Source: CALFER01 sp964472395 (GTDB taxonomy: Bacteria; CSSED10-310; CALFER01). Taken from it: 22,486 nucleotides of DNA. Location: contig CAYYMM010000078.1 of NCBI GenBank assembly GCA_964472395.1, positions 1 to 22,486 on the forward strand, read 5' to 3'. Made by a program: the position numbers and the translations under genes. Each line of letters begins with the position of its first letter. The stretch's first letter is position 1. Below the pieces are notes generated by a model. That model searched no databases, was not told where the DNA came from, and saw only the letters and a list, made by a program, of their open reading frames with translations. Of this stretch, positions 16,336 to 22,486 are shown piece by piece.

Positions 16336-16364
16336 TTGACAGCATCGTGAATTAGAATTATTTT
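16336..16364 (+). promoter_or_regulatory. Predicted sigma70-type promoter of the rex-hydCBA operon
   Basis: A perfect -35 TTGACA at 16336-16341 is followed after 17 bases by TATTTT at 16359-16364, placing transcription start near 16371, the first base of the Rex palindrome. On the opposite strand TAAAAT (16360-16365 reversed) could be the -10 of the divergent kinase gene, so the two promoters may overlap. Assigned from hexamers and spacing only. Confidence 0.6.
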
Positions 16365-16369
16365 ATGTG

Positions 16370-16387
16370 TTGTTAAAGATTTCACAG
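16370..16387 (+). promoter_or_regulatory. Rex operator 1
   Basis: TTGTTAA-AGAT-TTCACAG follows the Rex consensus of two 7-base arms (TTGTGAA ... TTCACAA) around a 4-base spacer, with 12 of 14 arm positions matching. It lies at the predicted transcription start, so bound Rex would block initiation when NADH is low. The rex gene itself begins 31 bases downstream, implying autoregulation. Confidence 0.75.
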
Positions 16388-16404
16388 CGTGAAATATTTA
16401 ACAG
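16387..16404 (+). promoter_or_regulatory. Rex operator 2, abutting operator 1
   Basis: GCGTGAA-ATAT-TTAACAG has the same 7-4-7 layout and matches 10 of 14 consensus arm positions. It shares base 16387 with operator 1. Together the two form a near-perfect palindrome from 16371 to 16403 whose arms TGTTAAAGATTTCAC and GTGAAATATTTAACA differ at one position. The GGGAGGAGG ribosome-binding site of rex follows directly. Confidence 0.6.
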
Positions 16405-16417
16405 GGAGGAGGCTTAT

Positions 16418-17065
16418 ATGAAAGAACAAGCAGCTCGGGTGATCTCGGAACGCACCATCGAACGCCTCAGCCTCTATCGCCGGCTTCTCGCTAAACTCTC
16501 GCGTCAGCAATCCCCCCACGTCTACTCCCACACCCTCGCAGCACTCGCACACGGCACCCCCGCCCAGGTTCGGCGCGATCTCATGCTTATCGGCTTCTCC
16601 GGTAGTCCCGCACGCGGCTACAATATCCAAGACCTGATCGATCGCATCGACCAGATTCTCGATTCCCCCGATGGCCAGCGGATCGCACTGGTCGGCGTCG
16701 GCAATCTCGGACGCGCCCTGCTCGCATACATCACCGGCCAACGATCGAAACTCGCGATCGTTGCCGCTTTTGATAGCGATCCTGCCAAAACCGGACGACT
16801 CATCCACGGTATTCCCTGCCACTCAATCCTCGATATGCCGAATATCATATGCTCCCAGAATATTACTCTCGCCGTTCTCGCAGTCCCCCAGGACGCCGCT
16901 CAATCCATCGTCGATACGCTCGTCGCATCCGGCATCCGCGCGATTCTCAATTTCGTCCCGGTTCCAATTCGCGTCCCGAGGTACGTCCATGTCGACGATC
17001 TCGACATGATGATGTCGCTCGAGAAACTCGCTTACTTCGCCCGGCAATCGGGCAACACGGATTGA
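16418..17065 (+). CDS. rex: Redox-sensing transcriptional repressor Rex
   Basis: The 215-residue protein has the N-terminal winged helix of Rex (ERTIERLSLYRRLLAKLS, then AQVRRDLMLIGFSG with the recognition helix) and a Rossmann domain with GVGNLGRAL (93-101) and an acidic end to the second strand (AAFDSDP, Asp119/Asp121 region) that favours NAD over NADP. The C-terminal swapped helix VDDLDMMMSLEKLAYFA is typical. Rex dimers bind DNA when NAD+ is high and release it when NADH rises, inducing NADH-consuming pathways such as hydrogenases. The ATG at 16418 is preceded by a strong GGGAGGAGG site. The Rex operators upstream and the hydrogenase genes 49 bases downstream indicate an autoregulated rex-hyd operon. 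Length and motifs are complete. Confidence 0.96.
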   Translation: MKEQAARVISERTIERLSLYRRLLAKLSRQQSPHVYSHTLAALAHGTPAQVRRDLMLIGFSGSPARGYNIQDLIDRIDQILDSPDGQRIALVGVGNLGRALLAYITGQRSKLAIVAAFDSDPAKTGRLIHGIPCHSILDMPNIICSQNITLAVLAVPQDAAQSIVDTLVASGIRAILNFVPVPIRVPRYVHVDDLDMMMSLEKLAYFARQSGNTD

Positions 17066-17114
17066 ACTCTGATGCATTTTTACGCGCATTAGCGCTCGTT
17101 ATAAGGAGTTTTCC

Positions 17115-17591
17115 ATGAACAGGGCTCTCGATGACATTTTCAAAAGTTTCCCCGATGCCAAGCGGGACAGCCTGATTCCGATTTTACAGGAAGTGCAGGA
17201 GTCTCAAGGCTATCTATCGCGTGATGCAGTAATCGAAATCGGTCGCTATCTCAATCTGCCGACCAGCAAGATTTATGGCGTGGCCACATTTTACAACCAG
17301 TTTCGCTTCCAGCCGCTCGGCCGCTATCACATCCAGGTTTGCCGAGGAACGGCCTGCCATGTCAAAGGCTCTCTCGGCGTGCTCGAAGCGGTCCGCCGGA
17401 CGTTGAAAATCGATCCTGGGCAGACCTCCCGCGACGGGCTATTCAGTCTGGAGGTCGTGGCCTGCATCGGCGCTTGCGGGCTGGCTCCCGTCATCAACAT
17501 CAACGGCGAGTTCTTTGCCCGGTTGACTCAGGACAAGATCGTCGCGATTATCGACACCTTCCGTAAAGAGGCTAAAAAAAATGAAAACTGA
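17115..17591 (+). CDS. hydC: NADH-linked [FeFe]-hydrogenase subunit C, NuoE-like [2Fe-2S] protein
   Basis: The 158-residue protein matches NuoE/HydC in size and layout: a helical N-terminus (LIPILQEVQESQGYLSRDAV) and a thioredoxin-like domain carrying one [2Fe-2S] cluster on Cys76, Cys81, Cys117 and Cys121 (VCRGTACHVKG ... ACIGACGLAP). The conserved GVATFYNQFRFQPLGRYHIQ strand is also present. In HydABC complexes this subunit sits against the FMN subunit. AAGGAG six bases before the ATG at 17115 supports the start. The 3' end overlaps hydB by 11 bases, and the order hydC-hydB-hydA is the usual one. A NuoE of respiratory complex I is unlikely since no nuo genes surround it. Confidence 0.95.
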   Translation: MNRALDDIFKSFPDAKRDSLIPILQEVQESQGYLSRDAVIEIGRYLNLPTSKIYGVATFYNQFRFQPLGRYHIQVCRGTACHVKGSLGVLEAVRRTLKIDPGQTSRDGLFSLEVVACIGACGLAPVININGEFFARLTQDKIVAIIDTFRKEAKKNEN

Positions 17592-19515
17592 ACAGTGGAT
17601 CGGCCAAATGCTTCACACCCGGCAATCCGACGTGGACACAACTAAGGCCACCGACCCGATGACCCGGACAATCCGGCGGGACAATGTCGATCACCCAGTC
17701 ATCTTTCTCGGTACCGGCACATGCGGGATCGGCGCCGGCGCTTTGAAAACACTTCGCCAGGTCCGTCAATGGATCGAGCGGAACCAACAAAATGCGGATG
17801 TTGTCGAGGTCGGATGCATCGGCCTGTGCGCCGTCGAACCGATCATGGATGTCCAGTTGCCGGGGCGATGCCGGATCTCGTTCCAGGACGTCACCCCGCA
17901 ATCCGTCGATGTTCTTCTCGATCAGATCTTCGCCGGTCAGGTTCCTTCCGGCTGCGTGCTCGGACAACATCGAAGCCCCGATTCAACACCATGGGACGGC
18001 GTCCGGTTTCTTGATGAACACCCCTTCTTCGCGCCTCAAACCCGTTGGGTGCTCGCAAACTGCGGGATCATTGATCCTCGTTCCATTGAAGAATACATCG
18101 CGCGCGGTGGCTATGTCGCCCTGGCCCGTACGCTTCGTTCCATCACTCCGCAGGCGGTCATCGAATCGATCGAGAAAAGCGGGTTGAGGGGCAGGGGAGG
18201 CGGCGGGTTCCCGACCGGCACGAAATGGAAGTTCGCACGCAATTCAGAAGGTGAGCAGAAATATTTGATCTGTAATGCGGATGAGGGCGACCCAGGCGCG
18301 TTCATGGATCGCGCGGTCGTCGAGGGGGACCCGCACCGTCTCCTCGAAGGCATGATCCTCGCCGCATATGCGATCGGTGCCAGCAAGGCGTATGTCTACA
18401 TCCGCGCTGAGTATCCGCTGGCGATCGAACGGCTCCGTGAAGCCATCGCACAGGCCAAACAATTCAATCTCCTCGGCCCTAACATCCTCGACAGCGGGTA
18501 TAATCTCGAAATCGTCATCAAAATGGGTGCCGGCGCGTTTGTCTGCGGGGAGGAAACCGCGCTGATCGCCAGTATCGAAGGCAAGCGCGGAATGCCTCGT
18601 CCCCGTCCTCCCTACCCCGCCGTGCGCGGTGCATTCGACAAGCCGACAATCATCAACAACGTCGAAACACTGGCCAATGTCCCCGACATCATCCGCAACG
18701 GATGGGAATGGTTCGCAGGTGTCGGCACTGGGTCCAGCAAAGGAACGAAAGTGTTCGCGCTCTCCGGCAAAGTCGTCAACACGGGACTGGTCGAAGTCTC
18801 GATGGGTACGACCTTGCGCCAGATCGTGTTCGACATCGGTGGCGGAATTCCGAACGACAAGCAATACAAAGCCGTGCAGATCGGCGGACCTTCGGGCGGT
18901 TGCATCCCGACCCAGCATCTCGATATCCAGATCGACTACGAATCGCTCAAAACTGTCGGTGCCATGATGGGTTCCGGCGGATTGGTGGTCATGGACGAGA
19001 ACACCTGCATGGTCGACATCGCGAAGTTCTTCATGGACTTCATTCAGCGCGAAAGCTGCGGGAAATGCATACCCTGCCGAGAGGGCACCCGAAGGATGCT
19101 CGAAATCCTCCAACGAATCACCAAACACTACCGGACCGAAACAGGTGAGGATGCGCTGATCCGGTTTCAAGGCGTCATGTATCTGCAGCGTCTGGCCGAA
19201 GTTATCAAGGACACCAGTCTCTGCGGTCTCGGACAGACCGCTCCCAATCCGGTTCTCAGCACGCTTCGATGGTTCAGGAACGAATATGAAGAGCATATCT
19301 ACGAACGGCGATGTTCGGCGGGTGCCTGCAAGGAACTGCTGATCTATTCGATCGATGCCGATGCCTGCCGTGGCTGCACGTTGTGCGCAAAGAAATGTCC
19401 TTCCGGAGCGATCATGGGCGCGGTCAAGACGCCTCATTACATCATCCCGGACAAATGTATCGCGTGCGGCGCGTGTCTGGAAGCATGCAAATTCGGCGCC
19501 GTAACCGTGAAGTAA
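17581..19515 (+). CDS. hydB: NADH-linked [FeFe]-hydrogenase subunit B, NuoF-like flavoprotein
   Basis: The 644-residue protein has an N-terminal thioredoxin-like domain (about 38-118) with Cys48, Cys79 and Cys83 (GTCGIGAGA ... GCIGLC). The NuoF core follows with the FMN/NADH loops GRGGGGFPTGTKW (204-216), NADEGDPGAFMDR and GAGAFVCGEETALIASIEG, and a [4Fe-4S] site on Cys493, Cys496, Cys499 and Cys548 (SCGKCIPCR ... SLCGLG). A C-terminal tail holds Cys578/Cys583 and two ferredoxin-type [4Fe-4S] sites (Cys596-606 and Cys626-636). This is the layout of HydB in HydABC hydrogenases, where NAD(H) reacts at the FMN, and the tail resembles the ferredoxin-handling end seen in bifurcating enzymes. The ATG lies inside hydC, showing translational coupling. 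Confidence 0.96.
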   Translation: MKTEQWIGQMLHTRQSDVDTTKATDPMTRTIRRDNVDHPVIFLGTGTCGIGAGALKTLRQVRQWIERNQQNADVVEVGCIGLCAVEPIMDVQLPGRCRISFQDVTPQSVDVLLDQIFAGQVPSGCVLGQHRSPDSTPWDGVRFLDEHPFFAPQTRWVLANCGIIDPRSIEEYIARGGYVALARTLRSITPQAVIESIEKSGLRGRGGGGFPTGTKWKFARNSEGEQKYLICNADEGDPGAFMDRAVVEGDPHRLLEGMILAAYAIGASKAYVYIRAEYPLAIERLREAIAQAKQFNLLGPNILDSGYNLEIVIKMGAGAFVCGEETALIASIEGKRGMPRPRPPYPAVRGAFDKPTIINNVETLANVPDIIRNGWEWFAGVGTGSSKGTKVFALSGKVVNTGLVEVSMGTTLRQIVFDIGGGIPNDKQYKAVQIGGPSGGCIPTQHLDIQIDYESLKTVGAMMGSGGLVVMDENTCMVDIAKFFMDFIQRESCGKCIPCREGTRRMLEILQRITKHYRTETGEDALIRFQGVMYLQRLAEVIKDTSLCGLGQTAPNPVLSTLRWFRNEYEEHIYERRCSAGACKELLIYSIDADACRGCTLCAKKCPSGAIMGAVKTPHYIIPDKCIACGACLEACKFGAVTVK

Positions 19516-19530
19516 TCGGAGGAAACGACA

Positions 19531-21252
19531 GTGGTAACAATAGACGTGAATGGACAGACAATCGAAGCTAAATCGGGCGAAATGCTCCTGGCAACGCTCA
19601 GGCGAGCCGGAATCCAGGTGCCGACGCTCTGCTATCTCGAAGACCTCTTTCCCTCGGGTGCCTGCCGCATGTGCGTGGTCGAAGTCGAAGGCGAACGGGC
19701 GCTGGTTCCGAGTTGCGCGTATCCGGTCCGGGACGGGTTGAAGGTGAAAACGCACTCGAAACGTGCCGTTATGGCGCGTAAGACTATCATCGAACTCCTC
19801 CTGTCAAACCATCCCGATGATTGTCTGTATTGCGAGCGTAACCGGAACTGCGAACTGCAGAAACTCGCCGAGGAACTCGGTGTCCGTCGCAGACTGTATG
19901 TCGGTGAGAAAAACAATCACAAGGTTGATGCCTCGAGTCCATCGATCGTGCGCGATCCCGCCAAGTGCATCCTGTGCGGGAAGTGTGTACGGGTATGTGA
20001 AGAGATTCAGGGGGTTTCCGCGATCGATTTCACGAAACGGGGCAGCCAGGCTGTCATCGATACAGCGTTTACCCAAGGATTGAATGTGTCAAGCTGCATC
20101 AATTGCGGTCAATGTATCATGGTGTGCCCGACCGGTGCTCTGCGGGAACATAGTCACATCAAGGAAGTAATCGAAGCGCTCGATGATCCGACGAAAATAG
20201 TCATCGTGCAGCATGCGCCGGCTGTTTCGGTGTCAATCGGAGAAGAGTTCGGCATCCGTCCCGGTACCGATATCGACGGCCTTCTCGCCGCCACCCTCCG
20301 GCGACTCGGGTTCAACCGCGTCTTCGAAACATCATTCTCAGCCGATCTCACCATCATGGAAGAAGCCTCGGAACTTGCCCACCGCATCCGGACCGGCGGT
20401 GCCTTGCCTATGCTTACCAGTTGTTCGCCCGGCTGGATCAAGTTCGTCGAGGAGTTCTATCCCGACTTCATTCCGAATCTGTCAACATGCAAGAGTCCGC
20501 AGCAGATGATGGGTGCGATTATAAAAAGCTACTATGCCGATAAACAGGGACTCGATCCGGCCAGGATCGTCTCGGTGGCGATCATGCCGTGCACGGCTAA
20601 AAAGTTCGAGGCGACGCGCGCTGAATTCACGCAGGGTGGCCGTTCGGATATCGATATTGTTCTGACCACGCGTGAACTCGCTCAGCTCATCCGGATGCGC
20701 GGCATCGACATGAAATCGCTCAAACCGGAAGGAGCGGACACCCCGTTCGGCGAACGGAGTTCCGCCGGCAAGATATTCGGTGCATCGGGAGGCGTCATGG
20801 AAGCCGCGATCCGCACGGCGCATTTTCTCCTCACCGGGCGTGAACTCGACGAGTTGAAGGTGCAGGCGGTTCGAGGCATGCAGGGTGTGAAGGAAACACG
20901 TGTGCGCATCGGGGATCTGGAATTCGGAGTCGCGGCGGTCAGCGGTCTGATCAATGCGCGGCGGTTGCTCGACGAGATCCGCGCGGGGCGCAGGGATATT
21001 CAGTTCATCGAGGTCATGACGTGTCCCGGAGGCTGCATTGCCGGCGGCGGGCAGCCACTCAACCAGGATCCCGATGTGCTCAGAGCGCGCGCGAAGGCTT
21101 TATACGAAATCGATCGGGTCGATACTCTTCGGACCTCACATACCAATCCATCCATCACGCGAATCTACGATGAATTTCTCGGAAAACCCCTCGGCGAAAA
21201 AAGCCATCACCTCCTCCATACACATTATTCCCGGCGTGAGGTGATGCTCTGA
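19531..21252 (+). CDS. hydA: NADH-linked [FeFe]-hydrogenase catalytic subunit (H-cluster subunit), HydA
   Basis: The 573-residue protein has the full modular set. A [2Fe-2S] site uses Cys34, 45, 48 and 62. A His-ligated [4Fe-4S] site uses His94, Cys98, 101 and 107. Two ferredoxin clusters use Cys146-156 and Cys189-199. The H-cluster domain has L1 TSCSPGW (Cys298, Ser299), L2 MPCTAKKFE (Cys354) and L3 EVMTCPGGCIAGGGQP (Cys498, Cys502). It ends with the small-subunit-type tail IYDEFLGKPLGEKSHHLLHT. It makes or oxidises H2, exchanging electrons with HydB. The motif numbering is offset by one from Clostridium pasteurianus CpI without gaps in the H-domain, so Ser299 aligns with a CpI cluster-ligand Cys, which is odd. 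The start is GTG at 19531 with GGAGG upstream, 15 bases after hydB. Confidence 0.97.
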   Translation: MVTIDVNGQTIEAKSGEMLLATLRRAGIQVPTLCYLEDLFPSGACRMCVVEVEGERALVPSCAYPVRDGLKVKTHSKRAVMARKTIIELLLSNHPDDCLYCERNRNCELQKLAEELGVRRRLYVGEKNNHKVDASSPSIVRDPAKCILCGKCVRVCEEIQGVSAIDFTKRGSQAVIDTAFTQGLNVSSCINCGQCIMVCPTGALREHSHIKEVIEALDDPTKIVIVQHAPAVSVSIGEEFGIRPGTDIDGLLAATLRRLGFNRVFETSFSADLTIMEEASELAHRIRTGGALPMLTSCSPGWIKFVEEFYPDFIPNLSTCKSPQQMMGAIIKSYYADKQGLDPARIVSVAIMPCTAKKFEATRAEFTQGGRSDIDIVLTTRELAQLIRMRGIDMKSLKPEGADTPFGERSSAGKIFGASGGVMEAAIRTAHFLLTGRELDELKVQAVRGMQGVKETRVRIGDLEFGVAAVSGLINARRLLDEIRAGRRDIQFIEVMTCPGGCIAGGGQPLNQDPDVLRARAKALYEIDRVDTLRTSHTNPSITRIYDEFLGKPLGEKSHHLLHTHYSRREVML

Positions 21253-21265
21253 TATCGCTCCGTCA

Positions 21266-21290
21266 GCGGTCTTCCAATTCGGAAGACCGC
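21266..21290 (+). other. Perfect 10-bp hairpin between hydA and the sensory hydrogenase gene
   Basis: GCGGTCTTCC and GGAAGACCGC pair perfectly around the loop AATTC. The hairpin begins 13 bases after the hydA stop and ends 25 bases before the next ATG. No T-run follows, so it is not a standard intrinsic terminator. It may protect or process the hydCBA message or reduce readthrough into the downstream gene. Confidence 0.8.
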
Positions 21291-21315
21291 GGCGGCGATG
21301 GAAGAGGAAAAAGGA

Positions 21316-22486
21316 ATGAACCTGATCAGAACGCCTTTGATTAAAACGATCCAGGAGCGTTGCAGGATGTGCTACACCTGCGTCCGTGAATGTCCGGCGA
21401 AAGCGATCCGGATCAGTAACGGGCAGGCTGAGGTCATCATGCAGCGGTGCATCGGCTGCGGCAACTGCGTCCGCGTCTGCAGTCAGAACGCCAAGCAAGT
21501 TATGGATTCTGTCGAACGAGTCAAGCTGCTTCTGGCTTCGAGTGAGACTGTGGTCGCGATGGTCGCGCCGAGTTTTCCGGCTGAGTTTCCCGGAATGGAT
21601 CACCGACAACTGGTCGGCGGGATCCGGGAACTCGGATTCAAATATGTCGCGGAAGTCGCTTTTGGAGCGGATCTCGTCGCCGAACGCTACCGTGATCTGC
21701 TCGAAAAAAACAAAGACAGCCGATTCATCTCAACAGCCTGCCCGGCCATCATCGGATTCGTCGAACGCTACCATCCGAACCTCGTCGCATCGCTCGCCCC
21801 CATCGTTTCCCCCATGGTCGCCATGGCGAGAGTGCTTCGTATCGAATACGGACCGAACATCCGGATCGTGTTCATTGGGCCGTGTATTGCCAAGAAGGAA
21901 GAGGCGCGGAGCGATCTGATTCCGGGGGAAGTCACCGAAGCGCTGACGTTCGAGGAAATCCGCAGGATGCTCGACGGCGAAGGACTCGACCATCGCACGG
22001 TTGAGCCATCGGAGTTCGATCCGCCGATCGGCGGGATCGGTGCGTTATTCCCGGTTAGCAAGGGATTGCTCCAGACGGCCAACATCGAGGAAGATCTCGT
22101 AAGCGGCGACATCGTATCGGCGGACGGACGCACGACGTTCACCGAGGCGATCAAGGAGTTCGAATCGGGTGATCTCGATGCCCGCCTTCTCGACATTCTC
22201 TGCTGTTCCGGCTGCATCATGGGTGCCGGGATGACGACCGGCGCTCCGATCTTCAGCCGCCGCTCGCGGATCAGCAAATACGTCCGCCATAAACTCGCCC
22301 GCCTCGACAAACGCGCCTGGCGGGAAGACATGATGCGCTTCGAATCGCTCGATCTGACAAGGCGCTTTCGTGTGAATGATCAGCGAATTCCGACGCCGTC
22401 CGGACGGGAACTGACCGATATCATGATGCGACTGGGCAAGAAGAATCCCGGGGATGAGCTGAACTGCGGGGCATGCGGGTATGAAT
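21316..22486 (+). CDS. HydS-like sensory [FeFe]-hydrogenase-type protein, 3' truncated by the window edge
   Basis: The open frame reaches the right edge after 390 residues. It has two ferredoxin-type [4Fe-4S] sites (Cys16, 19, 22, 26 and Cys45, 48, 51, 55), then an H-cluster domain with L1 STACPAI (Ala141, Cys142), L2 FIGPCIAKKEE (Cys190) and L3 LCCSGCIMGAGM (Cys296, Cys300). The start of another Cys motif, NCGACGYE (Cys384, Cys387), follows. The four H-cluster cubane ligands are kept but the proton-relay Cys is Ala, a feature known from sensory group C enzymes such as Thermotoga HydS. Such proteins usually carry a PAS domain and signalling output after the NCGACGY cluster, which would lie outside the window. 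The ATG at 21316 has GAGGA seven bases upstream; an ATG at 21298 is an alternative. It probably senses H2 to regulate the operon. Confidence 0.88.
   Translation, partial: MNLIRTPLIKTIQERCRMCYTCVRECPAKAIRISNGQAEVIMQRCIGCGNCVRVCSQNAKQVMDSVERVKLLLASSETVVAMVAPSFPAEFPGMDHRQLVGGIRELGFKYVAEVAFGADLVAERYRDLLEKNKDSRFISTACPAIIGFVERYHPNLVASLAPIVSPMVAMARVLRIEYGPNIRIVFIGPCIAKKEEARSDLIPGEVTEALTFEEIRRMLDGEGLDHRTVEPSEFDPPIGGIGALFPVSKGLLQTANIEEDLVSGDIVSADGRTTFTEAIKEFESGDLDARLLDILCCSGCIMGAGMTTGAPIFSRRSRISKYVRHKLARLDKRAWREDMMRFESLDLTRRFRVNDQRIPTPSGRELTDIMMRLGKKNPGDELNCGACGYE

Noticed and set aside
17066..17114. A further Rex operator or promoter before hydC
   Set aside because: The 49-base gap has a short GCGC-flanked repeat but no 7-4-7 Rex pattern, so hydC is taken as co-transcribed with rex.
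17694..17838. Loss of an iron-sulfur ligand in the N-terminal domain of HydB (only three Cys visible)
   Set aside because: The phrase GTCGIGAGA followed by GCIGLC resembles HndB-type and related domains in which this reduced Cys pattern is, as I recall, normal, so it is not treated as unusual.
18244..19755. A 503-codon open frame on the minus strand opposite hydB
   Set aside because: It is antisense to a gene with complete NuoF and ferredoxin motifs, has no ribosome-binding site and is Asp/His/Arg-rich in the way antisense frames of GC-rich genes are.
21266..21290. Intrinsic terminator after hydA
   Set aside because: The stem is perfect but is followed by GGCGGCG rather than a T-run, so it is reported only as a hairpin of unknown role.

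Overview
The window looks like a chromosomal segment of a Gram-negative, anaerobic, hydrogen-metabolising bacterium. An NAD-linked [FeFe]-hydrogenase operon under Rex indicates fermentative or redox-balancing anaerobic metabolism. A LolA-like periplasmic protein, a MacB/LolCDE-type ABC transporter and a predicted outer-membrane barrel indicate a diderm envelope. The phylum cannot be fixed by eye. The DNA is moderately GC-rich, and the long Ser/Thr/Pro linker in one secreted protein resembles those of several uncultured lineages. Genes are tightly packed with frequent ATGA-type overlaps. No stretch over 300 bases lacks a gene, and I see no tRNA, rRNA, CRISPR array or insertion sequence.

Layout. 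(1) 1-236, plus: the C-terminal end of a probable tRNA-modification protein (ArcS/TGT-like). (2) 154-4463, minus: a three-gene unit of low-molecular-weight protein tyrosine phosphatase, secreted modular SGNH hydrolase and polytopic membrane protein, probably an envelope-glycan unit. (3) 4546-5823, plus: an unrecognised protein with TPR-like repeats at its C-terminus. (4) 5889-7201, plus: FAD and [2Fe-2S] subunits of the xanthine dehydrogenase/CO dehydrogenase family, with no molybdenum subunit beside them and one iron-sulfur ligand changed to Ser. (5) 12424-7215, minus: a five-gene overlapping operon of LolA-like protein, two FtsX/MacB permeases, an ATPase and an outer-membrane barrel. (6) 12522-13418, plus: an EamA/DMT transporter. 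(7) 16270-13395, minus: a PAS-rich HisKA_2 histidine kinase and a REC-PAS response regulator. (8) 16336 to the right edge, plus: the rex-hydC-hydB-hydA operon followed by a truncated HydS-like sensory [FeFe]-hydrogenase.

How the genes work together. HydC (NuoE-like), HydB (NuoF-like) and HydA (H-cluster subunit) should form a trimeric NAD(H)-linked, possibly electron-bifurcating hydrogenase. Rex senses the NADH/NAD+ ratio. It is encoded first in the operon and very probably represses it, because two Rex operators, merged into one 33-bp near-perfect palindrome, sit at the predicted transcription start. The downstream HydS-like gene keeps the H-cluster ligand cysteines but has Ala at the proton-relay position, as expected of sensory hydrogenases. 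The divergent kinase/regulator pair shares the intergenic region with rex and could belong to the same redox or H2 sensing circuit, which is inference.

The most notable points are the palindromic double Rex operator, the TSCSPGW L1 motif of HydA, the orphan FAD/FeS pair with a ligand substitution, the hairpin between hydA and the HydS-like gene, and the complete LolA-ABC-barrel operon.
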